Assembly: GCA_032173965.1 (NCBI GenBank)
Contig: JAVUNC010000004.1
Location: forward strand, 2,742,501 to 2,806,500
Direction: 5' to 3'
Source of the DNA: Sitta carolinensis
Lineage: Eukaryota; Chordata; Aves; Passeriformes; Sittidae
DNA length: 64,000 nucleotides
The notes beneath the pieces were generated by a model. That model was not told where the DNA came from. It saw nothing but the letters and a program-made list of their open reading frames with translations, and ran no database searches. Each line of letters starts with the position of its first letter. The stretch's first letter is position 1. The position numbers and the translations under genes are program-made. Below, piece after piece: positions 1-12,300 of this stretch.

Positions 1-3000
1 GACCCAGGAATTCTCCCACCAGCCTGACATTCCAGGTTTCACAAAAATTGGTTACCGATTAGGACAAAAGAGCTTTGTAGCTTTCGGTCCAAAACTTTTA
101 ACCATAAAAACTCCTTGGAAAATTAAGTACGAAAAGTGCTTTACAGATGTCATGGCAAAATTCTAATCTCTCGTTGCCTGACGTGAACTTGAGATAACTT
201 TTCCTACTTCCCAAGCTTCCTCTGAGAGGGTGAGAAGCTCCCATCCTTTCAGCCACTCCATGAGGGTGAAGGGCATTTTGTTCTGCTGATACAGGAAAGA
301 AAGGAGTTTGAAGACTCAAAATTCTGCGGTTGGAAGAGGATCTGCCACAGCCCTGCAAAGCTCCAGGTCCGTGGAGGCACAGAATTCGTGAGCAGAAGGA
401 CACTAAAAAGAAAAAAAAAAAGCCTGCTGTGGTTAAAGCAGAGGGACAGCATCTCCTCTGGAAGATTCCCAGAAAGCCTGGACTGGGCAGGGAGCCCTTT
501 ATTGTTATCAGTGTTTTTGTACAGCCAGTTGCCAGGAGTGACAAGGCTGTGTTTTGCAGGAGCGAGTGCCGGGATCAGAGCCCCCTGCCCGGCGGAGCGA
601 GGGCTCTGCCGCCGCCCATTTCCCTACGACAGCGCCGGAAAAGGAACGGGCCGCGCTCCCTGCCTTTGGACCCGCTCCATCGCAGTTGCTACACACAGCA
701 TTCCTTTGCCATTGGGTAACTGACAAACACCAGGCTTATTAAAAAAAAAGGGGGGAAAAAAAACCCCAAACCTGACCCCGCAGTTGGGGAAAAAAACCAA
801 GAAACCCGAGCCTGCGGTGCTCCAGGTGGGAAGGCTGGGCAGAGGGAGAGTGGCGGAGTGAGAGGAGGGCAGGGAATGGGGACACGCGAAATCCTGGCTG
901 TCAAAACAAGGGCTGCTGCTCCTCTTGACCGCTTACACAAACATTCCTGCAGGTGAGACGCTCCTGCACTTCTCGCCTGACCTCGGCGTCCCAAGATCCA
1001 CAAATATCCAGGGTTACACCCCCCACCCGCAGCCGTGTCCTCGGGGGATGCTCTGGAGCACAGCACCCCTCTCCCATCCCGATTTTATGTAAACAGCGCT
1101 GCTTTCTGCAGGGATTTCAGGAAACCTGGAGACAGTCACGCTCCAGGACTCTCCGAAAAGTTTAATTAAGTTGCAATGTCTTAAAACCACAATATGGGGG
1201 CCGTGGCTGTAAGGTTCAAAATGTAAACAGGGAAGCACGTAGAGAACACTTCCAACAGCTCTGCCAGAAATAACCTTTGGGAGAAAACCGGGGCGAGACA
1301 CTTTGCACTTCAAAATTCTCAATTATCATCTCAGTATTTCAATGCACTTCATGGACAACCACACACAACACAAATTCCAGGGGACATGTGAATCATCCCC
1401 AGTTTAGTGGCTGGGAAACTGGGATGCAGATGACCCAAGGGTGCACAGCAGGTGCTGAAAGGGAACCCTGACTAAAGCCTGGCTGTGCCTCACCCGAGCC
1501 ACATTCCTGGGATCCACTACAGACAAATCCCATCCTCCAAATCCAGCGGGGCTGGGAGAGAGGAGTTCAAAAGCAGTGATTAATAGGAGGCTTAGCAAGG
1601 CAGAAGTTAAAACAGGGACATTGTGCCTTCTCAGTGTGCAAGTTCCAACAAAAAACTTCCTCTTCCAGCCGCTTGCTGACGTGTAGGATTACCCAATTTT
1701 CTCTCATCACCTCAAAGCTTGGCCCAGCATTCTCACTGCTCTTAAGACAAAATGTAAATGCACGCTTAAGCTCCCAGCATCAGCACAGACACAGATATTA
1801 AAAGGCTGAATTTAGGTCAGTTTGGTCAAGGCTGAATAGAACATTCACTTTTTAAGTCAGGAGGAGAAGCATTTTTAGGGGGGAGCAATTTGAGAGCTGG
1901 GTAACTCGACAGTAGTGTGTTTTTTACACCACTGCCCCAGATTGGAGCTGAGCAGCACCAGGAGGTTTACATAATTTATATAAATATTATAATTTATACA
2001 ATTTATATGTTATGGTGGTCTTCATGGAAAAAGTGGAGTTTTGAACTGGTGCTATCACTGCACAGACTGAGTCCTTAGAAAAGGGAGATATTTAGAAAAC
2101 TTAATAATCCACTGGGCTAAATGTGGTGTTTACGAACTGATTAAGGAGCTGATACTGAGATGAGCTGAGCCAGGGATGTCAATAAAGATCTGAAACTCTA
2201 AAATAATTTGGGAATTGTTGGAGGAAACAACTTTTGCTTGGATGTGACAGCAGGGACATGCTTTCAGCCGCCCCCAAAATGCATCAAGACAGAATTTGGG
2301 ATGTTGTCTTTGACATATTTCATATCAAATTTCTTAGAGGCTTAATCCATTAGTAGTTGGACAGAAATTCCACATCCACTGATACCCAGAGGACATTACA
2401 AATATTTCACTAAACCTGAGAAAGTTTTCAGGCACTTGGTGATTTTTCAATATTTTTAAGAGTTTAAGCAGTAGATGAGATTTGGAGAGAACCAACAAAA
2501 ACCTTCTGCTTATTTACTTGAACGGTTCCTCTTTTTCTGCACTAAATATAAACCCCATATCCATATTATGAGACATTAAAGAAAAAATATATAAATAAAG
2601 GGTTTCCTGAAATAATAAAATTGCTTGATTTTTTCCTCATCTAAGATTTTATTACTCCATTATAAGACATAGTGGTTTAATTAATAAAAAAGCACCTTCA
2701 AGCTTACACTTGACCACAGCATGATGTTTGTAGCGATTGCTATTTTCCTAACTGCAAAAATTCACTGCAAAATACACAAGCTGACAATTTGAAATTAAAA
2801 TATATTTTTAAGAAATTTTAAGAAAAAAAAAATTGTATTTTCTGTGAACTAGAAAACATTTCCTAATTAGCATTAGCCTTTGACTACCTTGTACTACAGA
2901 AACTTTCTTCTGCTCCCAAGCTTAGATATTTGTTTGTAAAAAAATATTGAGAATAAATAATTTTCTTTCAAGTATTGAAGCACAGAGTGACATTTAAATT

Positions 3001-3792
3001 CTTCAATATTCTGGAAAACAGGATTTTAGGGCATGCAATATTTTTGATCTTCCCTTCATTTGTTAAAAAACAACCTGCACCACACAGGTGACACAGGATC
3101 AGTGCTACCCTGAGCTGGGTTGGATTCTGCTGTCAAAAACATTTCCCAGCACTTGGAAAAAGTCAGCTCCTGGTGAAAGAGAACAGGTTTAAAATAAATC
3201 CCAGTAAATAAAGAATTAAAAATTGAATGCTGTGGACAGGCACACTTCTCACCCTCTGTCCATGGTGAAATCATCCTCAATCCTGACTTTTTGTGGGAGC
3301 TGAAAGATTTTCCAACATATGTTGGCTTTTAACTCCAGCTGAGATAGTTGCAAGGTGGCCACCAAACCACCCTGGGCATTCTGGATCCTGAGGGACTCCA
3401 GAACGTTCCACCAGGATCATGGAGGCAGGACCTTCTGGAGGTCCATCCTAGGGTACAACCAAAACATTCTGAGGAATGAATGACCACAGACAGCAGCACC
3501 TCATTCCTGCTCCACAGCCAGTCCAACCTCCAGCCTCTCCTCCCAGCCCACAGTGCCGTGAGTCTGCAAATCCCAACACCCGGGGCACAACCAACTGTCC
3601 CCAAGAAGAGAAGGGACAGCCTGCACACCTCAGATGGATCCACATCCCTTAATCCAGGGCAGGGAACACTTCAGACCCTGCTGCCTGCATGGAGATTTTG
3701 GAATCTGTTCAGCAGAGCATCCAAACTCTGTCCAACTCAGCAAAACCCTGGCGTTCCCCTTGGTTGCCTTTTCCGAGGCTGATTTCAGTGGT

Positions 3793-4575
3793 TATCATGG
3801 AATGGGCTGGGTGGGAAAAGACCTTAAATCATCCAGTGCCACGCCCTGCAATGGGCAGGGACAACTTCCACTGTGCCAGGCTGCTCCAAGCCCCATCCAA
3901 CCTGGCCTTGGACACTTCCAGGGATTCAGGGGTGGCCACAATTCTCTGGGCACCCTGTGCCAGAGCCTCACCACCCTCACAGCCAAGAATTCCTTCCCAT
4001 GTATCCCTGAGCTCTGACAGTGGGAAGCCATTCCCTGTCCTGTCCTGTAGTCTGGTTTCAGGCCTGAAGTTCTGGTTTTCTAAACTCCTGGTTTTCAGAT
4101 GTTTTGGTTTTCTGAAATTCTTTCCAGGAAAACTGGGAAAACATCATGGACTGTTTTTGTAACAATATCCATGTTGTACATTCCTTCTGGGAGGAGAGAT
4201 TTCTTTTGATATCCCTCTGGTTTGACCAATGTGGGTGAAGAAGTTTCTCTCACCAATTACATTGCTCTTTGTAAAACTGTATATAAAGAAAAACGATCCT
4301 TAATAAAAAATATATTAACCTTGATAATTTAGAGTCTGTGTCATGTGTTACCAGAAACAGTGACACTGTCCCTCCATGCCTTGTCCCCAGTCCCTCTCCA
4401 GCTCTCCTGGAGCCCCTTTAGGCTCTGCAAGGGGCTCTGAGCTCTCCCTGGATCCTTCTCTTCTCCAGGTGAGCACCCCCAGCTCTCCAGCCTGGCTCCA
4501 GAGCAGAGGGAATCCAGCCCTGGGAGCATCCTTGTCATTCTACCATTCCAACAGGTCCACAAGTCCCTGCTGTCT
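3793..4575 (-). mobile_element. CR1 fragment, split by a solo LTR
   Basis: Begins ATCATGGAATGGGCTGGGTGG and continues through the usual complement of a CR1 3' region (CATCCAACCTGGCCTTGGACA, then CTGTGCCAGAGCCTC) to 4045. It resumes at 4366 with CTGTCCCTCCATGCC and runs to the TTCTCTTCTCCAGG and CAACAGGTCCAC phrases. Removing 4046-4371 restores the continuous CR1 order seen in the copy at 31291-31660. Confidence 0.9.
4046..4365 (+). mobile_element. Solo LTR of an avian endogenous retrovirus, inserted in CR1
   Basis: 320 bp with TG...CA ends (TGTAGTCTGG ... GTGACA), flanked by the direct duplication CTGTCC (4040-4045 and 4366-4371). A TATA-like GTATATAAAG lies near 4279 and a poly(A) signal AATAAA at 4302-4307, which sets plus orientation. 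Length, ends and a 6-bp duplication fit alpha- or betaretrovirus-like avian elements. No internal retroviral genes are present, as expected for a solo LTR left by recombination. Confidence 0.85.
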
Positions 4576-5988
4576 CCTCTCAGCAAATCCAAACAGGACA
4601 ATATTCATCCCTAACTCCAAATCTGATACCTCTCCCACAGAGGATTCTATGAGGGAGAACAGCAAATCCTCATCACCAGGATCCTGACAAGGGACAAGTC
4701 TTTCAAAGCTGCTGCTGAAGCCACCTGAGCACAGAAGGCACCAACTGTCCCCCGCATGATTTGTCTTCCCCATCAGCCTCTTCCTCTCTCCTTGGCTGAG
4801 GGACACACACAGTTATTAACAGATGGTCAAATTAATGACATTAATCAGCACTTTTGTCACATTTGTCCCTCTCTCTATGGCAACACCACAACTGTTCAAA
4901 GGGAACACGCTGGGGTTGATGGTGGTTTGCAGAGGGAGGCTGCAGATGTAGTGAAAAACAGACACTGGATTTCTTAACCTTCTCTCAACCTTGGGAAAAC
5001 TCAAATAAGCCCAGACTAAATTCAAATGGCCACTTTTGCAAACGTGCCAGGGAGCTGGAGGGAGCTCAGAAAGAGGAGGAACCAGTTTGGACACTGGTGG
5101 GGAACTTTACCACCAAGTCACTCTCCAGCACCAGATATTTCTCCTGCCTGGAGAGTTAAAAAAGCAAATATTCTTAGCTGAAGAAAGAATGATCCAGCAG
5201 AGAAGCTGAAATACTGGACTGGAAGTGGAAAAGCTTGTTTCTTTAGATTTTAAGCACTTTCTCAGGCTGAATCATTTCTTTTGCTCCAGCTTCTGGTTTG
5301 TTTAACCCATCTGAACCAACCAGCAGTTTCATCACCAGTGTGATGAGCCAAAAATCAGAAGACACCCTTTGGAGGAAGGTTAGACACCCTTTAATGCCAC
5401 TAAGTCAGCAAAAATCAGATTGCTGTGAACACCCAGTCCTTGCAGGCTGCTTGAGCAGATCCAGCTGCCACCTTGGAGGTAATAAAATGTATCCTAATCC
5501 CTGATTTCTGAGGGAGACCAAGCTGCTGTTTCCCTCTCATTCCCACAATGTTGTCAGCCCAAATCCCCCTCCTCCAGACACAGGAATAAGCAAATTCCTG
5601 CCCCAGGGAAAGCAGGGCAGGGAGCGAGACCAACTCATCATCAAGAACTTGCCCACCTGGCTTAAAAATCAACAGGAAGCCACCTGCTTAGTTCACACTT
5701 CCATATACAAATCCTGTTATGATAGGATCAAAAAAAGGTACTTTTCCTTGTTTTGAACTGCTGCACAGCAAATTTTTAGTTTTTTTTTTTATGGAAAGCT
5801 CTTTGATCAGACAAATATTTTTAAAAGGAAAAACAAAACGAGGCTGGTCCATAAAGCTCAGGCCCATGGCAAGTGCTGCTTGGGAGGAAGGGATTACACA
5901 GGACAAAAATAAGGTGAGGTTTTTTCCCTAGAAGCCAAACCCATATTCTTATGTACTGATGCATTACTTTCTCACATAATACACAGTT

Positions 5989-6030
5989 AAAAAAAAAAAA
6001 AAAAAAAAGAAAGAAAGAAAGAAAAAAAAG
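5989..6030. repeat. A20 tract followed by GAAA units
   Basis: Twenty A residues, then several GAAA units, in PINX1 intron 6. It could be a retroposon tail, but no element body is recognisable to its left. Confidence 0.9.
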
Positions 6031-7539
6031 ACAATTGCAAGAAAAAAAGCACAATTAGAATTTGTTTTAAGCATCCATTTAAGCAGCTATGCCAAACATT
6101 GTTTTGTGGTCCCTTACACGATTCCACTGCTTTAACCCTATTTACCCTATGGATAAAAGTGTTTCTAGATCACGTTTTAATGCAATTTAATTTAGAGATT
6201 CCTTCCTCCTCTTTTTGGGTTTTTTTTTCCCACCTCTTTTTTTCCCCTAAATCGCAGTGAGCAATCCCACTAGAGAACCACCTTTGCAGAACAAGGTATT
6301 ATAAGATATACAGATGACAAGGTCCAGCATAGAAATGCCAAAAACCAAGAGGAAATCAGGTCAGTTAAAGCCTTTTACCAACACAGAGCTGCCTCTTACA
6401 CCATAGATTTTCCTCAATTATCTCATCAGACCCATTTATGGATCTATTTTTTTGTCCATGCAGTGCCTGAGGACTGGATATGACCAACTGAGCAGCCTCG
6501 GGGTATTTAAATGACAAAAGCAGCTGAGCCCATCCTGATTTCAGACCCACTCAATCTCAACACAAAGCCATGTCAATGATTTCCTCTTTTTGAGAGGGGA
6601 ACAAAATTCCTGAGGTTTTTTTTATTTTTTTCCTTCCAATTCTGAAAACAGAAGAACCCCAGTCGTGACAAAGTTCTGATGGGCCTTTTCCTCTTACAAA
6701 CTTCCACAGCCTAAAAGCTTCCACGATGCAAAAAAAAGCAAAGGCAGCAAAAACCCACCTCCAAAAAACACAGCGCAGCTTTCACACCAAGTGTAGTTAA
6801 AAAATGACTAAGTTTTCTTGATGTATGAATTTGTGGGTAAACCATTCATCAATGACCTGTTTACCTGTGCAGCAGAGTCCCTCAAGCCGAGGGCCATGTC
6901 ATTCCCCTTTGACTGATTAATTAGCCAATCAAGGGATATTTTTCACTGTGAGGCAGGATGGGTTACTCCAGCTAATGCCTGGTCTCTAATGGTAACACAT
7001 TAAAGCCAACTCGGCTCTTTAAGCCTCTGGAAGTGACCAAAAGGGAAGGAGAGAAGATAAATCAAAAAGAGCTCCCCCCAGTTTTGTTTCTGTTCCTTAA
7101 CAACTCCCCCCAAGGAACAAATGTGGAGGCAAGACTTCTCCAATGAGGAGAGGAAGAAAAAGCACCTTTACTTCCAGATTGGGAGACATCTCCTCCTCTC
7201 CCTCTCTCCTGATAGCTGAACAGCAATAATTTATCTTCCAGTTGATTAACAAGGTGCTTATAGAATAGGCAACAAAACATCAATACTTTGCTCTTCCTCT
7301 TTTTTTATCAAAAGCACAACTAGGACAGAATGCTGGGTAAAAGAAATTCTTCCTGGTGTTCCTGAAACAATCTCATCTGCATGGAGAAATACTAAATATA
7401 TGGCCCAAATTAACACTTTGAGCCTAATTAATTTTCTGACTTGCAACACAGGATGTTGCAAATCACCAGCTCAAAGAAACATGGTTTTGAATCTGCTTTC
7501 CATGGGTCCGTGCTGCAAGATTTGCTCTACCTGCATCAC

Positions 7540-7611
7540 CTGTGCAGGGGGTGGAAGTGGATGAGCTGTAAGGTTCCATCCAACCCAACCATTCTGGGAT
7601 TCTGTGATTTA
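7540..7611 (+). mobile_element. CR1 3' end fragment
   Basis: Short tail reading GATGAGCTGTAAGGTTCC then CATTCTGGGATTCTGTGATT, the usual CR1 3' terminus with its octamer repeat. Confidence 0.75.
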
Positions 7612-7644
7612 GCCCTTCAGCTGTATTTAGTTCTGCCCCATTGA

Positions 7645-7757
7645 CAGAGCCAGACTTTAATGGATTTTCAGCTATGTCCCTTAAGATTAGTCAGCATGCT
7701 TTTCTGGCAAGTGCTGGGAAATATAAATCAGTTGAGGAAGTTCTGCAAAATTTGTCC
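7645..7757 (+). repeat. Direct duplication, copy A
   Basis: 113 bp starting CAGAGCCAGACTTTAATGG and ending AAGTTCTGCAAAATTTGTCC, about 90% identical to copy B at 9253-9365. The family is not recognised. Confidence 0.93.
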
Positions 7758-7963
7758 TGTTGTCCTCCTTGTGCCACCAGTCTGTCCTGCTTGCTCCTCA
7801 GGTGCAATCAAAGGCCTCACTGCTGGCAGAATCTGGTTTTGGGTCGTTTTTTTATCTTTTTTTTTTACCTTTATGGCTGTTAAGAATTAATGGTGGGGTG
7901 CAGAGCAGAACTGGAGAGGCCAAAGAAGTTCCTGCAGAGGCTGTAAAAATCCCTTGATAATAA

Positions 7964-8225
7964 TCCCGGAATGGTTTGGGTTGGAAGGGACATTAAAGTC
8001 TTTCCATTCCACCCTCTTCCATGGGCAGGGACACCTCCCACTATCCCAGGTTGCTCCAAGCTCTGTCCAACGTGGCCTGGGACACTTCCTGGGATCCAGG
8101 GACAGCCTCAGCTTCTCTGGACACCCTGTGCCCTCCCCACCCTGACAGGGAACAATTTTTTCCTCCTATCTCATCTGAACCTCCCCTGCCTCATCTCAAG
8201 ACCATTCCTCCTTGTCCTACCACTT
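7964..8225 (-). mobile_element. CR1 fragment
   Basis: Begins GGAATGGTTTGGGTTGGAAG and continues with CATGGGCAGGGACACC and CAGGTTGCTCCAAGC, the complement of a CR1 3' region, ending near CTTGTCCTACCACTTG. It produces several overlapping spurious reading frames. Confidence 0.92.
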
Positions 8226-8864
8226 GAGACTGAAATTCTGAAGCAAGTAAAACATGCTGGTCGAAGATATTAAGACTCTAAAATATTTCATGACTGAACA
8301 GGGAAGGCCAACAGGCCCACATGCACAAGGACAGGGATTCCAGCAGGAGTTCACCTCCTTTAACCACACAGAATCCAAGCACAACACAACCACAGGAATC
8401 CAACTTCAGTACTGGAGCTGCTCACAGAATGGCTTCGGGGAGATGTTTTACTTAAACTGATCCATCTTTGCCCAGCCCAATGGGTCTAAAAGTGTTAAAT
8501 TCCTCTTTTTTCTTGGCATCACTCACTGAGGAGCTGGGATTTCCCTCAGGAGACTCCTCCAGTGCCCCGCTGACATCACTGTGAGGAAGCCTGCTGAAGA
8601 GTAAGTCTGTGTCTTCCTTTTTGTAATTGAAGTTCTCACCCCCAGTCCCATTCCTGGCTTTTGCCTACTCTGATTACTGTCCCTTCCCTTCCTCTGCTCC
8701 TCCCTCCCCATGACCCCCAGATATTTATAGGCAGAGAGGTCATCTTTTTTCTGCCTCTTTTCTGAGATGAACGTATCCAGTTCCTCCACTCTCTCCTTCT
8801 AGGACATGCCCTCTAACCTGTCTCCCATTTTACTAAATCCTTTTGGACTCTCTCCAGGTTTTTG

Positions 8865-8867
<3 letters not shown>

Positions 8868-8899
<32 letters not shown>
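8868..8899. repeat. T32 homopolymer
   Basis: Thirty-two uninterrupted T residues in PINX1 intron 6. Confidence 0.95.
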
Positions 8900-9252
8900 C
8901 TGTTCTGCTTCTCAGTCCCAAATACCTCATGCTCACTCTGGTCTCCAAAGCAGAATGGTGAAAAACCTGTGTTAATTTGTAACTCATTTTTCTCTTCTGC
9001 AGGTTATTTTTCCTTCCCTGGCATTGCCAAAAAAGGGAGCAGCAAATTGATTTGTGCTAACCCTGCAATAAATTTGGTCACAGTTAAAAAAAAAACAAAA
9101 CAAACAAAGATTAAACTTGCAACTTGCCTGAAAGTCACAATTGTGAAACTCCCCAAACACCAATCACCAATATCATGATGGGTATTTTGCAGAGAGAAAG
9201 TCGAGGTGCAGGGAATGATATCAGTTCACCCATAACTTCAGGGAGCCCATGG

Positions 9253-9365
9253 CAGAGCCAGACTTTAATGGATTTTCAGCTAGTTCCCTTAAGATTAGCC
9301 AACATACTTTTCTGATAAGCGCTGAGAAATATAAATCAGTTGAGGAAGTTCTGCAAAATGTGTCA
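9253..9365 (+). repeat. Direct duplication, copy B
   Basis: Matches copy A over 113 bp with about ten substitutions and no gaps. The flanks differ, so this is either an old local duplication or two fragments of one unlisted interspersed repeat. Confidence 0.93.
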
Positions 9366-10969
9366 GAAGACAATTTCCTGATTAAAAAACAAAACAAAAA
9401 AAAATTAAAAAAAAAAAAAAAAGTGAAAAAGCACCAGGGGTGGACAGTTCCATTTCTAATGCCTAACAAGGAAGAAATCACTGCAAGCCTGAGACTTTCG
9501 GGCTACTTGGATTGGGTGGCTCAGGGGAACTTACGCAGGTTTACATCCAAGTTACACAAACTTGGAGGAAGCAGATTACTCATGGAATGGCCTGAGCCAC
9601 ACATGTGAGATGGATGCAAAACACTCAGGTTTTTATGCATCTCCAACAGGGTTTGAGCAAATCAGAGCTGCTCTCCCCAGCCCCCAGGGTGAAATCAGTG
9701 CCAGAATCATGTTGTTCAGCAACCAAGTTGGGACCGTCTGCAGCTCATTCCCAAATCCTCAGCTTCGCTCAGGAGCATTTTCTCCAGTGATAAGGCTCCA
9801 TCAGGAAACACAGCTGGATGGAGGAAGGAAATTCTGAGAAGCAAAAAAAATAGTGGGGGTTCCAGGAAGTTCAACCAGATAGGAACTAATGGAATTTGTT
9901 TTTCTGTCTCCCCAGCTCCCAGTGTTCCTAAGCAAGTGAGAAAATCACAGGGAAAAGTGGGGGCAAAAAACAAGTCTGGCAGATCTTACCCTGCAAAACA
10001 GGTCCTCACTGCAGGTCTCCAGAGAGCATCATAATTACAACTCAATATTTTCGATCACTTGCTCTCCCTGGGAAAAACTGCAGACGTTTTCAATTTAGGT
10101 CCACTCTGAAGCACAGCCATTGTTTTCTTCCCCACCTCGTTTTTTTGACTTGAATTTTTTTGTTTTGTTTTAAACAAAGGTCCCTGTGTAGTTTATTAAG
10201 GAGGTTTGAGTTGGACACATGATTTATCATAAATAATTTTAAAAAAAAGGATGGTTGGTTAAGTTGAACATTCAGGAGAATTAAAGGTGGCAATTGCCTC
10301 TGATTAGTAACACATATCCCAGAACCATCAAAACAGCAGCACTGTAGTTTTATTACTTGTTTCGACCCTCAGGGGCAAACAGCATTTCCTTCCACATCCT
10401 TTGCAATTCCCCTCTTCTGCAATCTTTACAGTCCTCTGGCCAACTCCCTCTTCCTTTGATAAGGTAGATAATCCAAGCTCTGACATTCCCCACTTACTGC
10501 TGCAGAGCTGGTGTGGAACAAGAGAAAGGATCCATTACCAGACCAGTCCTTGGCCACTGAGACAGCTAAAAAGGGACTCTGAGGTCAGCCCCACAGTGCA
10601 GAGCTCAGATAAAGCTCACACAGAGCATCTCCTGCCTAAGGCTACTTACACAGACAAGATCATGGAATTGATAATTGCCAGAGACTGGAAAAGAGTGGAC
10701 AGGACTGACTGGAACAGTGACACACTTGATTTGGTGAGACCCTGTTTATCACTGCAGCAGTTCAGGGGTGACAGATTTTTCACAAGCACTCAGAAGAGCC
10801 AGGATTATCCTTCTGGTCCAGACATCACTGGGCCTTGAGTTGTCCCACTAATTCCACTTGGAGCATAAGCATGGATAGAATTCCCTGTGTTTTGCTTTTT
10901 TCTTCTCTTTTCCTAACCTCTAAAGGCAGTTTGGTGTGACACCAGTCAGCCAGCCAGACCTAGTGCAAC

Positions 10970-11189
10970 AGAGGGGAGGTTTAGATTTGATTTAGGAAAA
11001 ATTTCTTCATGGAAAGGGTTGCCTAGCACTGGAATAGGCTGCTCAGGGAAGTGGAGGAGTCAGCATCCCTGGGAGTGTTCAAGAAACATGTGGCTATAGC
11101 ACCTGAGAACATGGTTTAGTGCTGAACAGGCTTGGAGCTGAGGACTGTAAAGGTCTTTTCCAGCCTTAACAATTCCATTCTCTGTGATC
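10970..11189 (+). mobile_element. CR1 fragment with 3' end
   Basis: Contains AAATTTCTTCATGGAAAGGG, GGAATAGGCTGCTCAGGGA, CATCCCTGGGAGTGTTCAAG and the terminal GGTCTTTTCCAGCC...TTCTCTGTGATC, in normal CR1 order. Confidence 0.9.
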
Positions 11190-11313
11190 TCTTCTGCCCC
11201 TTAAGAGATCTCTTTTATCCACCCACTGAAATTTTGTCACAGGCTGAAACTGGAGGCTTTAGGGAAAGCTGATAATCAAAACCCTGGAAAAAGTCCTGAA
11301 GAAGTTGCCATAG

Positions 11314-11392
11314 CTGACCCTGCTCTGAGCAGGGTGACTCCTCTGGAGACCTCCAGGTCTCCTCCAGTCTCAGAAATTCTGTGATTCTATGA
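11314..11392 (+). mobile_element. CR1 3' tail
   Basis: CTGCTCTGAGCAGGGTGAC, then CCTCCAGTCTCAGAAATTC, then TGTGATTCTATGA: a second, separate CR1 tail ending in the tandem octamer. Confidence 0.8.
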
Positions 11393-11633
11393 AAAGCAGT
11401 TCCTGCATCTTGCCATGAAGTTACACCCAAGTTTTTCTGATCCCAGACTGAAACAAATAAAAATAGGGAGAAAGAATTAAGCTGAAAATCTTTGTCAAAA
11501 GATCAAGAGTGGACTGGTAGCTCTGTTGGGGTCATCCAGTGCACAACAAATGTGTGTGAATGCTCCTCAAACTGCAGCTCTGAGAACAGAGGATACCTCA
11601 GAAAGAGTCTCAGAGACAGGACTTCTAGCTATA

Positions 11634-12300
11634 AAATCATGGAATGGGTTGGTTGGAAGGGACCTTAGAGATCATCCAGATCCACCCTGCCATGGGCAGG
11701 GACACTTCCACTGGCCCAGGGTGATCCAAGCCCTGTCCAGCCTGGCCTTGGACACTTCCAGGGATCCACTCTGTGCCAGGGCCTCCCCACCCTCACAGGG
11801 AAGAATTTCTCCCCAATATCCCATCCATCCCTGCCCCCTGGCAGTGGGAAGCCATTCCTGGTGTCCTGTCCCTCCAGGTCCTTGTAAATGGTCTCTCTCC
11901 ATCTTCCTTGCAGCTCATTTCAGGTACTGGCAGGCCACCATTAGGTAACCCCAAAGCTTCTCTTCCCCAGGCTGAACAATCCCAATTCCCTCAGAGCTGC
12001 TCCATCCTTCTGATCACCCTGGTGCCTCCTCTGGATTCATTCCAACTGCTCCAGGGGTTTCTGGGCTGGGTCATGTCCAGCTCTCACCCACTAGCACCCC
12101 TAAGTCCTTCTCCCAGGGCTGCTCCACCCCTTCATCCCCAGACTGGATTGATCCTGGGAGTTGCCCTGAACCAAATGCAGCACCAGCATTTGGTCTTTTT
12201 AAATCCAGGAGATTCCTGTGGGCCACTGCTCCAGCTTTTCCAGGATCAGCAGGGGTGCTTCCATGTATCCTCTCCATTGCCCCCACAGCTGGGAACCTGC
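11634..12300 (-). mobile_element. Long CR1 fragment
   Basis: One of the longest CR1 copies in the window. It starts AAAATCATGGAATGGGTTGG and runs through the 3' UTR-type phrases into more internal sequence (GGGTCATGTCCAGCTCTCAC, TTGCCCTGAACCAAATGCAG). The reading frames of 140-190 codons on either strand here are pieces of this dead element. Confidence 0.93.
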
